From Piezodorus guildinii (taxonomy: Eukaryota > Arthropoda > Insecta > Hemiptera > Pentatomidae), in the NCBI GenBank assembly GCA_023052935.1, contig CM041294.1, positions 104,316,116-104,380,115 of the forward strand: 64,000 bases of DNA, given 5' to 3'. A program made the position numbers and the translations under genes. Shown one piece after another: positions 35,916-47,190 of this stretch. The notes under the pieces are model-generated. The model ran no database searches, had not been told where the DNA came from, and was given only the letters and a program-made list of their open reading frames with translations. How positions within the stretch are numbered: position 1 is the stretch's first letter; each line of letters starts with the position of its first letter.

Positions 35916-36135
35916 GCAGCTGGACAGATTTTTTAATTATTGCTATGGATAAGTATTTACATGAATAAAACTCAAAAGATTAAAATGGAAAAAGATAAAT
36001 AAATAAAACTTTTGCAGGACTATGTTAATGAAATTTGAGTTTATCAATAGAAACTCTTCCGAATAAATTAAGCTCCATATATATCATTAAATAATAATAA
36101 ATCTCTATACAATATGTCTGTGAAGGATACATTAC

Positions 36136-36180
36136 CATATATCCAGATGAAGTATGTCAGTCGAAACGTCATCAATATCA
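36136..36180 (-). CDS. stac: stac-like micro-exon: FDIDDVSTDILHLDIW
   Basis: A 45-bp exon with acceptor TTTTACAG| and donor |GTAATG. It reads DIDDVSTDILHLDI between split codons for Phe and Trp, giving the acidic C2 loop (FDIDD) and LHLDIW. The preceding intron is 77 bp. The opposite strand of this exon mimics a hammerhead (GATGA, GAAACGTC), but the protein reading explains the conservation. Confidence 0.95.
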
Positions 36181-36257
36181 CTGTAAAATAAAAAATAAAA
36201 TCAACACAGGTTTTCTAAAATAAATAAACTTTCTCTGTTTGCTTTATTGCCACTTAC

Positions 36258-36395
36258 AATCGGAATTTCTCGTTCCATCTCGGGTTGAGAGTTTGTGGTC
36301 GGACGGATGTGGCGCGAATGAACTTGGCGGGAACTGCAGAAGATAAGCTGTCTCTGTGGTCTTTTCTCTCCTTCCTCTTGAAGCTCAGTCTGAAA
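36258..36395 (-). CDS. stac: stac-like exon: C2 domain, LNPRWNEKF segment
   Basis: Exon of 138 bp with acceptor CCTTACAG| and donor |GTAAGTGG. It reads FRLSFKRKERKDHRDSLSSA and later TSVRPQTLNPRWNEKFR. The last block is the C2 strand motif (LNPxWNExF) before Ca2+-binding loop 3. The intron upstream is 14.4 kb and holds palindromic hammerhead elements; the intron downstream is only 77 bp. It ends in TT, completed by T of the next exon (Phe). Confidence 0.95.
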
Positions 36396-36589
36396 CTGTA
36401 AGGGCCGTTTTATTTAGCATAGATAGTCATATCACATCACTTAGCATGTATGGTTTAACATAAAAAATATCAATATAAAATGTTTCAGAATCATAGAAGG
36501 AACTTTGAAATCCGCATTTTTCTTTATCCAGTCAAAAGTATTTAAGCTTATATTGAGAAGAGAGGTAATCCGAATGTATTGGTATCAAA

Positions 36590-36626
36590 GGCTAACAATC
36601 GAAACGTTGATTTTCAAAAAGTGCTA
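36590..36626 (-). repeat. Solo arm of the TAGTACC/GACGTT inverted-repeat family
   Basis: ATCGAAACGTTGATTTTCAA then AAAGTGCTATAT resembles the inverted ends at 54150 and 54910. Confidence 0.5.
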
Positions 36627-36671
36627 TATTGACAATAGAAAACTTTACAGAAAAGGCAAAATAAAAAAACA

Positions 36672-36675
<4 letters not shown>

Positions 36676-36709
<34 letters not shown>
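36676..36709. repeat. (TA)n microsatellite
   Basis: About 17 TA units, followed at 36757-36789 by a 30-base A-run. Confidence 0.95.
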
Positions 36710-36714
<5 letters not shown>

Positions 36715-36724
36715 TGGACCAATT

Positions 36725-36753
36725 TACATGATTTATGGTTTATTATTTTTAAT

Positions 36754-36792
<39 letters not shown>

Positions 36793-36960
36793 TCTCCCCT
36801 CAAAATTTTAGGGCTTACGTTTCAAGATTCGTAGAACCTGAATAACAATAAAAAATAAATCCATTTGCCCGACCTACGCTGAACGCCGTCTGCGGCATTT
36901 CTTTGAAACTAAAGGACCAATTTTTTTTTTAAATTCCCCACAAAAATACAAGGGCGTGCA
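36725..36960 (-). repeat. Solo end of repeat D
   Basis: TATGGTTTATTATTTTTAAT, AAAATTTTAGGGCTTACGTT and CGCCGTCTGCGGCATTTCTT are the complement of the right end of repeat D. An A-run has expanded inside. Confidence 0.75.
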
Positions 36961-37596
36961 ACAATGATCCTAACCCCTAGAAGTTGATATCGGTTGTTTT
37001 TTATGTTGTCACAGACAACATAATCTTCCTCATTACATCGTTAGTGATGAGTATTTTCTTTATTAAGATTAATAATAAATAGAGAAATATCTTTCCTTAT
37101 TGTCTAATTACATTTCACATACGATAGTCGATTCTTCCTAAGAAAAGTGAATATTTAAAAGACATTTTATTTATTTATGGCACTATTATACGAAAGTATT
37201 TAATTATTAATGTTGTTTTTAGCTTGTATTGAGTATTTGTTTTTTAATTAGCAAATCTATTAATATTATAAACTAAGTGAAAACGATATTTAACTTTAGA
37301 AACTGACCAATCAATAATTCTTAAGCTTTTATGTTTGTGATTTTTTTTTGTCTATTAGGCTAGAACAGGCACAGTTTTCTTTCTTCATATTTAGCAAGGT
37401 AAGGGAATGCCGATCCATTTACCATCAAATATCCACCTTTTTCTGGTTTGGTTTTAATCTACATTTATGTGACTGCAAGAATTATACCACGAAAAAGCTG
37501 AATTTAATTGAGAACTTACGAGTACCAAAGCGAAACAATTAAAAACATTCCAAAAACTGCTTATTGGCTTTAAACCATTGATTAAAATAATAGTGG
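36961..37596. other. Intronic stretch, nothing recognised
   Basis: AT-rich; the 64-aa plus-strand frame at 37348 has no support. Confidence 0.5.
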
Positions 37597-37944
37597 TCAT
37601 TTGAGACGTGAATGAATGCTTTGGTTCAAAATTGGTGGTTTAAAATGCAAAAATGTAGTTAGGCACTTTTGCTGATTTATAGAAAATATAGGGCCTTTTG
37701 GAAGAAAATGAAATGGAGTGTTATTTGTAGGGAATGTTATTTGGATTTAGTACCTTTTGGAAAGAACTGAGATTATCTTAAACATTGTATAAGGAATTGT
37801 GCGTTTTTTAGATGAAATTAGACGATCGATTTCGATAACACCATAAATATTTCAAAATTACTATTTTTTTAAAGTCCTAAGTAATTAATTAATTAAATTA
37901 ATAAGTCCTTAAGTACCTTTTAGATATCAACGTCCCAAATGACA
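37597..37944. mobile_element. MITE-like inverted-repeat element
   Basis: Ends GTCATTTGAGACGT (37597) and ACGTCCCAAATGAC (37944) are inverted. The right end continues inward TGATATCTAAAAGGTACTTA on the complement, as in the element at 54150-54945. 348 bp, no coding capacity. Confidence 0.55.
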
Positions 37945-38269
37945 TAACATGTTGGGCACTGCAATACAAGGTCCCCACAGGCGATGGTAACACAAACGAT
38001 GCCCTGTTCGTCATAAAAGTAGTAGAGAAAATAATCAAGAATGACGATTGACATTACTCAAGACCAACTCTTCTAAAGCCATCGAGATACTGGATTAGAA
38101 ACTCGAACAAGATGTAATCGATCACATCACTCATTAAAAAGTATAGATATTAAGAAGTATAAAAGCTGTTTCAACAATGAGGCATACGAGCATTATTTAT
38201 GTAATTTAAGTTAATGGACTGTAGTCTAAAAGTTAAAACTAAATGATAAAAAAGCAATGGTAATAGGAT

Positions 38270-39440
38270 CGCATTACCTCCTGAAAACTTTTCCACATAT
38301 TCCGACTGCTGCGGAATATGCTATAAAGTTCTACCCGACTGTTCGGAATCAGGGAATAATCTGCGATCAAACTATCTATAACTATCCTTCAAAAATCTTA
38401 TTTCCGAAATTTCCCGCCATACCTTTTCGACCTTAAAGCGACTGAATTCCCTCCGTCATCTGTTCCCGCATGAAACCCGAAATCTCCTCGTTACCTCTCT
38501 AATATTTTCCTACTTCGACTACTGCTGTACGGTATACGGCGGTGTATCAGGGGATCTCGAGGTAAAAATTAAACGCTTAATTAATTACTTTGTTCGATTC
38601 ATATTCCGGGTCCCTAGGTACACCTTCGTATCCCGATTCTATGGCGAGTTGAAGTGGCTTTACCCTTCCAATCGTCGCAAATACAGTTTCCTTGCATCAT
38701 TTCTTTACCGGGTTATCCAACCCGACCATCCGTCATACATTTTGACCTTCTAAAATTCAAATCCTCCGTCCATCCCCTTTATACAAGCTCCAGGCCTTCA
38801 GATGTATACAGAACGGCGCACCGAACTGCACATTGCGACAGATCTTTTCTCATTCGATCCTCAATTAGAGGTGAAACTCTATTCCTCTTTCCATCCGTAT
38901 CCAACTCTCTTTCTTCCAGTGGCGCGACGGGCCGTATAGGCCCAGGGCCTCCTGGTGTTTTATTGTTCACGTTTCTTGATGCATTTTGTAGTGTAGGGTC
39001 ATCACTCCCTACGCCTAATTTTGTGAGTGGGCACCATTTGGCTCACACACCCGGGGAGAGGCTGTAAGTGAATCCCTATTTAATTACATCATTATAAAAG
39101 TTTCACCGGGACTGGGATTCGAACTTACAACCTTTAGCATGAGAGACTAGCGCGCAAGCCACTCGGCCACGGGCTCCCCTACTCCGACTCTCTTTCTACC
39201 TTCAAATCCCGCATACTTAATTATTTAATGAATATCCAGTCACAATATAATTGAAAATAAAGTTAATTGTTTTATTTTATTTTTCCTCTCATTTACATAT
39301 GTCTATTTCATATCATTCATTTTCAACTTTTTATATGTATTTAATTTACTCTAAGACTCTGAAGCTCATTTTCTACATTCTTTAAATGTTATTCTAAACG
39401 GACATTCCTCCAAAATAATAAACAATTATAATTATAAATT
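38270..39440 (+). pseudogene. LINE ORF2 3'-end (family L4), copy 2, split by a SINE
   Basis: The plus strand reads STLKRLNSLRHLFPHETRNL, LVTSLIFSYFDYCCTVYGGV, EVKIKRLINYFVRFIFRVPR, YSFLASFLYRVIQPDHPSYI, then stops. The SINE at 38914-39183 separates the ORF end from the 3' UTR, which resumes at ACTCTCTTTCTACC and runs to AATAATAAACAATT. It is in inverted orientation to the copy at 20540-21385. Confidence 0.9.
38914..39183 (-). mobile_element. SINE family C, inside LINE L4
   Basis: The complement starts AGGGGAGCCCGTGGCCGAGT with tRNA-like boxes (GTGGCCGAGTGGCTTG and AGTTCGAATCCC), then a body with GGTGCCCACTCACAAAATTA and TAGGGAGTGATGACCCTACA, and ends GTCGCGCCACTGGAA. Flanks CCAACTCTCTTTC (38901-38913) and CCGACTCTCTTTC (39184-39196) are a 13-bp target duplication with one mismatch. 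A second copy is at 47694-47989. Confidence 0.93.
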
Positions 39441-41149
39441 TCGGAATTTTTAAAATTTTGTTTACCTTCATTCAAATTATTGTGATAGAAGTTTATGTAG
39501 GGTTTATCATTATTATTATTTTAGGGGCTATAGTATTATTATTATTCCAATTAGCAATATGAAATGCGATAATTTATAATTTAATACCAATAATTGGGCC
39601 GTGGCCTGTCGGTTGATGCTGTAAAATAAAATAAAATCAACATTTTTTCTGCGTATCTCAGGAGTTTCCAAGTTTTTATTAATTGAAAATACGACCTTAT
39701 TTATGGAGTCTGCTGCTCTGCTTTTATTTTAATCACCTCTTTATTAAATTCTTCCTTTTTTTCTTTCTTTTTTCCAGCTAACTCTTTTTTAAATTTTATT
39801 AATTGTATATTAAATTGTAAATTAAAAATTACTAACATTATTCATAGTTTAGTAAAAAGTTAAAGTTTTACATCCTCGCGCACGTTTTAGTATCGAGGGG
39901 TACAATAAAATTTTCTTAAAAAAACGTATTAATATGCAATTCAGTAAATTAAATTTGTTACGCTGATGTAATAAAATTTAATAACTTTTTACTGATCTTT
40001 AAATAGCATTATTTATTAAATAGAAAGAGCAAGAAGTATTTAATTTGTTATAATACATTTTATATTTTAACAACTCCTTATAAATAATTTCAAAATAAAA
40101 CGAGTAATAAAGATCTATTTTTTTATGGGCTAACAGCTTTTATTATATAGATTAAAAAAACGAACAATATAATTTTGGAACCTTTGTTTTGAAACAATAA
40201 TATTATAGATAAATAAATCGTTTCAATATGAGTAAGATTATTTATTAGTAAATTTAAAGGCGCCATTGCTTACATTCTAGGGATAAAATATTAATGGTGC
40301 CTTATCGGAGCTTATTAAGCGGATATGATACGACTGATTCAAATATAGAATTTAACTGAAACGTTTTTGAAATTCCTATATCGCAGACAGTCAACCGAAT
40401 TCTTTCATGTAATATTCTTTTGCCCAAAATGTTATCTTCATATTAATAAAATAAAATAAAAAGATAATAATGCCGGTTAATGATTTACATAAAATATTGC
40501 CAAAAACATACTTCGAAAACCTGTATATAATTTTGTTTTCTCAATATTATTTTCACTCTTGTCAACTGCTGGAAACCGTTAAATGAGCAAGTCCAATGAC
40601 ATAGAAAAAAAAAATAATCAATTTATATAAAATAATCAAACATCGTATACAACGTAACTTGGATCATCATAAAAGCAATAAAACGATATTAAACATTCAT
40701 TAGGTAAATGTTGCAATTTCAATCCTCTTAAATGCTTGATGCGTTGCCTACAGAATTAATTTCAGAGCGTTACAAGATTGCAAGCTATGTTGCAAAACGG
40801 AAACTATAAATCAAGACACTCTCACTGCATCCAAATTGAGTGAGCTATTAAAATCTGTTCATTTCCACCTCGTTAAATGTCTATTAGCGTTGGCACTTCA
40901 AAAGTAAATTAACGGCGGATGCAACAATTTTCCACTTTAACTTTAGCCATTTCTTAATAATTTGATAACAAATCGACATATTTATATCTAAAAAAAATGG
41001 ACATTCTATTTATACAATAGCTGCAATGATATTTCAAGAACCGTAAAAGAAATATATGGAATTTTATTTTTGTTGACTCATTTATCGTCTCCTTATGCAA
41101 CTGCGGCTGCCTATTCGAAAAAGGCTGCAACAGTAGTCCTAACACTTGA
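39441..41149. other. Intronic stretch, nothing recognised
   Basis: AT-rich; no motif or repeat match. Short frames such as 40954-41145 (minus) are unsupported. Confidence 0.5.
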
Positions 41150-41290
41150 ATGTCCAGGTTTTATTATGAGAGGAATCTTCATGCGGTACTAGAAATCGCA
41201 TAGACTTGGAACCACCACTAAATCTTTGCCCCGAAGGACGATATAACCAAGGATTTAATAATCCCTTTAAAGAAATCTGCAAACGTACAA
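41150..41290 (-). mobile_element. SINE family A, degraded fragment
   Basis: CCCCGAAGGACGATATAACC and AAGGATTTAATAATCCCTTT resemble the complement of the SINE A body; it is short and diverged. Confidence 0.4.
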
Positions 41291-41367
41291 CGAAAACAGC
41301 GTATGGAATATTTTATCACTTGATAGGTTCCATGGTCGGCTGCTAAAGTTTATTTATTTCTTTTCAG

Positions 41368-43055
41368 TGAAAAGGGAAAAAGGAAGTATTGCGATCGGGA
41401 AAATTTTCGAATTCCAATTTTCAATGGATATACTGTAATGTATTGAGGATACTGAGGGGAGTTCATAATTAAATAATTTTAATATTAAACAATTAATGAT
41501 GACGAACCTTTGTCGGCAAAACATCAAAAGGTGTTTACCTAGCCCCCTAGATTTCCCATCGGTATGGACCCCCCCCAGCGGTACCAGAGACCCCTGGTAG
41601 TTTCCTACAGCGGCAGCCTACAAGAATATTAAGGGTGGTCAAAAGATAAAAATAAGATCACAAGGACTGTACCTCCAACCGGTGTACTTCCCATGTCAGC
41701 CCACCCGAGGTGACGAGGATGGGAGAGAAGATTCGTAGGGCAGTCTTATTCGAACCAGGAGTGAGTCAAGTTTTATCCTCAGAAAGAGGGAGTCGGGTTC
41801 TATCTACAAGAAGAGGAGGTGGCCGTCGGGGTTCTGAGAGCAGCTGGAGGATGATGCCGAGAAAGGGGACCTAAGACTGTTTTCACCTTCGCCAGCCGGT
41901 TAAGGGTTTCAAAGGTATATGGTTATTTGTAATATTGTATGGCAAAGGTAGTAAAATGTCCCTCAGTATTCTCTATCAGAGTTTTAGGCAATGTGTTAAT
42001 ATAATGATATGTGTAAATTAATAATTATAGTTATGTATTAATTGAATCTTCTTTACTTTAATCTTACCCTGCATGCCACCTATTGGATTGGTAAACACGA
42101 TACCTTTGGAAAGGAGATCCATGGTATCATTAAATATAGTTTATATATTGACTAAATATAGTAAGTAAGCTAGTTTTTGAACCTACCGCTGCCTTAGAAA
42201 AGCAGCCGGTCAAAAACATAGCAATACACTGCGTCCAAATCACCAACTCCCGAAAAAAGGTCTGTGTGAGTGCGTGTGTGTTTGGTGATTCTAGCACAAA
42301 AACAAAAAATCGTACGAAGCAGAAATTTCATACATAGGGCAACTATACGTCCTAGATGTTACAGAAACTTTTACACTAAAATTGGCTGACTGAAAATGCT
42401 ACTATATAGTATGCATTTTGCACCATTTTAGGATTTTCTCATAAACGGCTTTAACGATTTTGATTAAACTCGCTATATTGATGTAAAATGTAATATATTT
42501 TAATATCACGTGGGTTTGATTCTGACTGAAATAGTCTGACTGGGATTAAATGCCGATATTTCCTTTCTGTAAAGTACCTTCAATTTTATAGATTCAAAAA
42601 ATCATCCCTATCGTCTTATTAGAAATTGATAAAAAGTGGCTTAATATAACAGTTAAACGAATTCGATAATCAATTAAAGGAGAAAAGAGCAAAAGTATTT
42701 TGTTTATTAATTTTTGTTTTTTTGAACCTATGAACAGCAGCATATGCTTAATATATATGTGTAATATAACCTTGGAAAGCTTAAGACTTTAGGAAAAATA
42801 TTATCTTGTATAAAAAGCTGTAAAAGATAATGTTATGTGACAAATAGATCATAAAATCATTTCTGATACTTATGCGCAACAATGCATATAATATTGCTAT
42901 ATTATTTAATCTAAATCATATTTTTCCAACGAAACGTTTATCTTTTTATTTAAATTAACTTAAACATTTTTAAATTTAAGTTTATTAAATAGTTATTGAA
43001 TTGAGTTTGACAGCTGAGGTAAGTGAAAGTCGTGTGTTGCCCGCACCAGATTTTT
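41368..43055 (+). repeat. Dispersed repeat B, copy 2, interrupted by repeat A
   Basis: The left part (GGAAGTATTGCGATCGGG, TTTTCGAATTCC) ends at 41439. Repeat A lies at 41440-42227. Repeat B resumes at GCGTCCAAATCACC and ends with the conserved terminus GAGGTAAGTGAAAGTCGTGT, GTTGCCCGCACCAG. No reading frame. Confidence 0.75.
41440..42227 (+). repeat. Dispersed repeat A, copy 3, nested in repeat B
   Basis: Starts GTATTGAGGATACTGAGGGG and ends AAACATAGCAATAC. It keeps the GCTGCCTTAGAAAAGCAGC hairpin near the end. Confidence 0.85.
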
Positions 43056-43925
43056 ATAAAGTAAGTATATATTAAAATATTAATAAAGCAAAAAAATCAG
43101 CCCCAAATATGCAGAACAATGCGTATTGGAGTAGAGAGCTGGATGGTCATACCTAGTACTAGTGAAAATATTTCTTCTTTATATAACATATATTCATTTA
43201 TTCATTCCTCATACATCCCTTTGCTAACATTTCTGGTTCAACCTCTGTAATAATTTTATAGCTAAATTTTCCATTGTATTTTATTTATTGTTATATATTT
43301 CTTGGCTTTAAAGATTCTATTTGTGTTATTTTTACAAAAAAACTAGGTTTAAAAGCATGATGAATTACAGAAACAGTTTTATTTTTTTTATTTTAATTTT
43401 CTCTTATTAATAATATAAATAATTTTCTTCCCGACATCCTTAACAATCCTTTACGTTTTTTGGACATATAAATTTATCTTTTTCATCCGTATCAGTAGTA
43501 TTTTCAATATATATCACCTTTATATTTTACGATCCATTATGTTATTAACAAATAAATTGCTTTCATATTATTGGACCTGATTTTTTTTAAACATATTTTT
43601 CAATGGTTGACTTGTTTCTATGATGGTGTCTATTGTATTAAGCTTTTACTTCCTCATAACTATCTTATTTTGAATTAAACAATAATAAATCATAATTTGT
43701 AACATCAATTAGTTCGGAATGTTGATGTAGATAACAATATTATTTTTAAAAAAAACTACACTTATTTTTGCGCAAGAAAATGAAATAAATTGATCAAAGA
43801 CCAATGTTACTTCAATAAAAAATTATTTAAATAAAATAAAATTTGATTATCACAAAGAATTATATGATAATAATTTAAAAAAAAAAATGTATTCACTAAT
43901 ATTTCAATTTACTACTCTCTTTGTT
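43056..43925. other. Spacer between two repeat B copies
   Basis: AT-rich with no recognised feature. Confidence 0.5.
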
Positions 43926-44580
43926 ACTTTCACTTACTATCTATATATAAGGGAAAGTATTGCGATCGTTTTTTTGATTTTCTCGAAAACGGTTTCGACG
44001 ATTTTGATTAAACTCGCTATATCAATGTAAAATTTAATGGGCTTTAATATAATGTAAGTTTTATTCTGATTAAAATAGTTTGACAGGGCTTAAATGCCGA
44101 TATTTTAAATTTCATACTCTAAAGTACCTTTAATTTTGTATATTATATAAAAATAACCATATTATCTAGCATTGATAAGTAACAGCTAATTATGCATGTT
44201 GGGCGAATTCGAAATACAACTAAAGGATAAAACTGAAAAAAAAAAAAATTTTAATGCAATTTTTTATTTTTCAAATTAAGAACAGTAATATACATGTATA
44301 ATATACCGTTGGAAAGCTAAAGATTTTAGAAAAAATATTATCTCATATACAAGTTTTTAAAAGTTAATTGAGAGCGATGAAAAGCCTATAAAACTAAATG
44401 ATTATTTTAGATAATAATATTACAGATCTATTAATAAAACGCATGTTTCTATAGAAATTCCATTTAATTAAATCTTTAATGGTTTCACTTATTTTTATTT
44501 TTTACTGTGTTTGAAAATTCTTAAATAGATTCTAAAAACGGAGGTAAGTGAAAGTCGTGTGTTGCCCGCACCAGATTTTT
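43926..44580 (+). repeat. Dispersed repeat B, copy 3, with inverted ends
   Basis: Starts ACTTTCACTTAC, then TATATATAAGGGAAAGTATT. It ends GAGGTAAGTGAAAGT followed by CGTGTGTTGCCCGCACCAGA. The 12-bp ACTTTCACTTAC/GTAAGTGAAAGT is inverted at the two ends. Internal match: CGATTTTGATTAAACTCGCT and AAATGCCGATATTT are shared with copy 2. Confidence 0.8.
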
Positions 44581-46069
44581 ACAATTAAGCTCATTCTAAA
44601 TATATAACATATATTATAAACAGATTAAAATGCTTCACGATATCACATGGCTCAATAACGTTTAATATTAATTACTATAAAAACTTATTAATGCCAGTCA
44701 AATTATCATTCTCTTTTTCTCATCCTGCAGTTGTTATTCGACATTCTTAATAAATGAAAATTAAATTATATCGTAAAGGAACGTTTTAATTAAAATGCGT
44801 ATATAAATGACCTAATTTTGATAATTAAAAAGGAATTGTGGTTATTCCACAATAATAAGTAAAGAACCTTGTTTCTAAATGAGAATAAATAAAAATTTTG
44901 ACGCTCCATAATAAACCGAGAAGTTTTGATGACAATAATATTCATAATTCTTACATAATTAAATCACTCCTATTATTTATAATAATTGAGATTATTATTA
45001 TTTAATTTTTTTTACTAGTGGCATTTTTTTTTAAATTGTTTAGTATGGTTAAATAAGTTTGATAGAAACGTTATCGACATAACAAATGGATGTTTTGGTG
45101 ATTAGAACCATCTTGCCTTTTCGATAGAATATTCTTTTTAATTGTTTACTATAATTAATGCTATGTATGTATTTTATGTAGTCTTAATATTTTTAAAGTT
45201 GGAGTTGTGGAGCCTTATCAATATAATTTTAGAAGGTCAAAATTCCTGGTTCTATAGCCTACATAGCTAACCAAAGCAAGATATGATACTGAGACCTCAA
45301 TGACTAAACGAAATTTCAGGTCCATTAGAAAATACATAAGGGAAAGGAAACCAACAAAAAATTTAATTAATCTAAACATTTCACAATCTGGTTTATTTCA
45401 AATTACATCTTCTACAATGAACTGAAACTGAACTATTATCTTTCATTACCAAAATCTTCAGGTTACCCAAATTGACCTGAATGCAGATTAAAAATATATT
45501 ACTCAAGTTATAGTTATTTAGTTGATATTGTTTTGTTATTAATTTTTGGTTTGAAAAAACAAATTACGATCAATTGTTGAAAACAGTACATTATGTAACT
45601 TGCAGCATACCTAAACATTTGATATTGTCTCAAAACACCAAGAAGATTGTGCATAATTTTATATTATATTACCTAATAAAAAATACTATCCCGATAATTG
45701 ATTAATTAAAATTATTTAGATCTGCGCGTTATAAGTGTCTTGAGAGTGGTCTAGCTGTACCCCACCCCACTAGTAATTAATAGAACCTTTTCTCTGACTC
45801 TTCGTTTTCACTATATGTTTTAAACCAGTTTGTGTCTCGTTACTCTATGTTTCTTACTGAGATATTTCTTAACTTGCACATTGATTATTTCTTCAATAAA
45901 AAAAATTAATAAAATGAAATAAAACGAAAAATATATACCGATAAAGAAGATCAGATGCAGATTCTTCATTGATATAGATAAGCTACAATTTTTTTTTTTT
46001 TTAATAATGAAGAGTATACTAATATTATATGAATGATTAGAAATATCTATTCTTTATAAGTTTATTTAT
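44581..46069. other. Intronic stretch, nothing recognised
   Basis: AT-rich; no gene, RNA or repeat match. Confidence 0.5.
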
Positions 46070-46098
46070 AATTAAATTAATTAATTAATACGCATTTC

Positions 46099-46134
46099 TT
46101 GACGTTTAGAAGTCCATGACGACCTCACCATCAG
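46099..46134 (-). ncRNA. Hammerhead-like motif, decayed
   Basis: On the minus strand: CTGATGG, then GAGGTCGTCATGGACTTC, then TAAACGTCAAG. G12 and A9 positions are altered, so it is probably inactive; it pairs with the copy at 46552. Confidence 0.5.
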
Positions 46135-46176
46135 AAATATATTTTTTTAAAATTTCCATATTAGAATAATATAGGT

Positions 46177-46181
<5 letters not shown>

Positions 46182-46269
<88 letters not shown>
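46182..46269. repeat. (TA)n microsatellite
   Basis: About 44 TA units inside the palindromic element. Confidence 0.95.
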
Positions 46270-46270
<1 letters not shown>

Positions 46271-46551
46271 TTTATGTTTTCAATAATCGTGATTATAAAA
46301 AAAAAAAAAAAAAAAAAAACCACTGACTTTGTGGTAATAGGTATTTATTTCAATGTCACATAATTTGACCAATTAAAATATATGTATATCCTTAGACTAA
46401 CAAGTAATAAAGAACATGAAGTGACAGTGACAGACATTGAAATAAATACCGATTACCAATAAGTCAGTGTGTTTTTATATAATGAAGATTACTGATATAT
46501 ATAAACTGACCTATAATATTCAAATATGGACATTTAAAAAAAATAATATAA

Positions 46552-46587
46552 CCGAAGATGAGGCCGTCATGGACCTCGAAACGTCAA
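46552..46587 (+). ncRNA. Hammerhead-like motif, partly decayed
   Basis: GAAGATGAGG then CCGTCATGGACCTC and GAAACGTCAAG. GATGA and GAAACGTC are intact, but C3-U4 are replaced (AA), so cleavage is doubtful. Confidence 0.5.
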
Positions 46588-47013
46588 GAAAAATGTATAA
46601 TTTTATTTATGTAATAAGAGATAGTTCTAATCAATAATATAATAAATTAATATTGATCTATTCAAAGACTTATTTACATTTCACGCGAGCGAAAATCGAC
46701 ACATGCCATATAATTTAAGCAGTACTGATAAGAATAATTTCAATAATTAAATACTTTACAACGGAATAAAGATTAGTTTAGTTAGAACTAATTGCATTAG
46801 AGAAAGCCAGTGTTGCTACAGCAAGGTGCCATTTCCAACTTGCACTGATTATGTGCAACTCAAGAGAAGAATAGACACAATGATAATATAAATTGCTTAC
46901 GAGAAGCTTGAGATTAAAAAAAAAATTAATTATAGTGATAATTTATTGTTAAAGTATATTATTATTGTTTAAATGAATATTTGGGCATGTTCTAGACTCT
47001 GTACCGATGAAAA

Positions 47014-47190
47014 ATGTTTGACTATCTTCAGGCTGCTCCTGGACCCGAAGGAGATGGAGATAGTAGAAATCGATATTTTACTGGTATCGAGTTGTTATCG
47101 GTGTTAGCTGATGGGATTAGGCGAGAGATTGGATTAGACCCGGAACTGGAAGAGGAAGCTCCCTTCGAAACCCTTATTCTTAAAACTTGA
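47014..47190 (+). CDS. Unidentified 58-codon open frame, coding-like
   Basis: GC-richer block in AT-rich intron. From ATG at 47014 it reads MFDYLQAAPGPEGDGDSRNR, then GIELLSVLADGIRREIGLDP, ELEEEAPFETLILKT and stop. A stop lies just upstream in frame. The +1 frame then continues open to about 47304 (LNVELREWLSCLQYIPQSRK), so it may be a frameshifted remnant of a longer gene or element. CTATCTTCAG at 47031 could also be a splice acceptor. I recognise no family. The minus-strand frame across it is Ser-rich and less convincing. Confidence 0.35.
   Translation: MFDYLQAAPGPEGDGDSRNRYFTGIELLSVLADGIRREIGLDPELEEEAPFETLILKT

Larger units (their letters stand above)
46070..46612. mobile_element. Large palindromic element with hammerhead-like cores at both ends
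   Basis: Outer arms at 46090-46180 and 46500-46605 are inverted (TTGACGTTTAGAAGTCCATG versus CATGGACCTCGAAACGTCAA; TCCATATTAGAATAATATAG versus CTATAATATTCAAATATGGA). An inner inverted pair lies at 46321-46360 and 46433-46471 (CACTGACTT, ATTTATTTCAATGTC). A TA array (46182-46269) and A-run (46298-46319) expand the left half. Same plan as the element at 50372-50733, but no sequence similarity outside the hammerhead core. Confidence 0.7.

Noticed and set aside
36141..36171. Hammerhead-like sequence GATGA...GAAACGTC on the plus strand
   Set aside because: It is the antisense of the stac-like exon 36136-36180, which encodes DIDDVSTDILHLDI with proper splice sites. The core lacks CTGATGA and helix II.
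38654..39067. 137-aa plus-strand open frame
   Set aside because: It crosses from LINE L4 into an antisense SINE C, so it is a chance fusion of two repeats.
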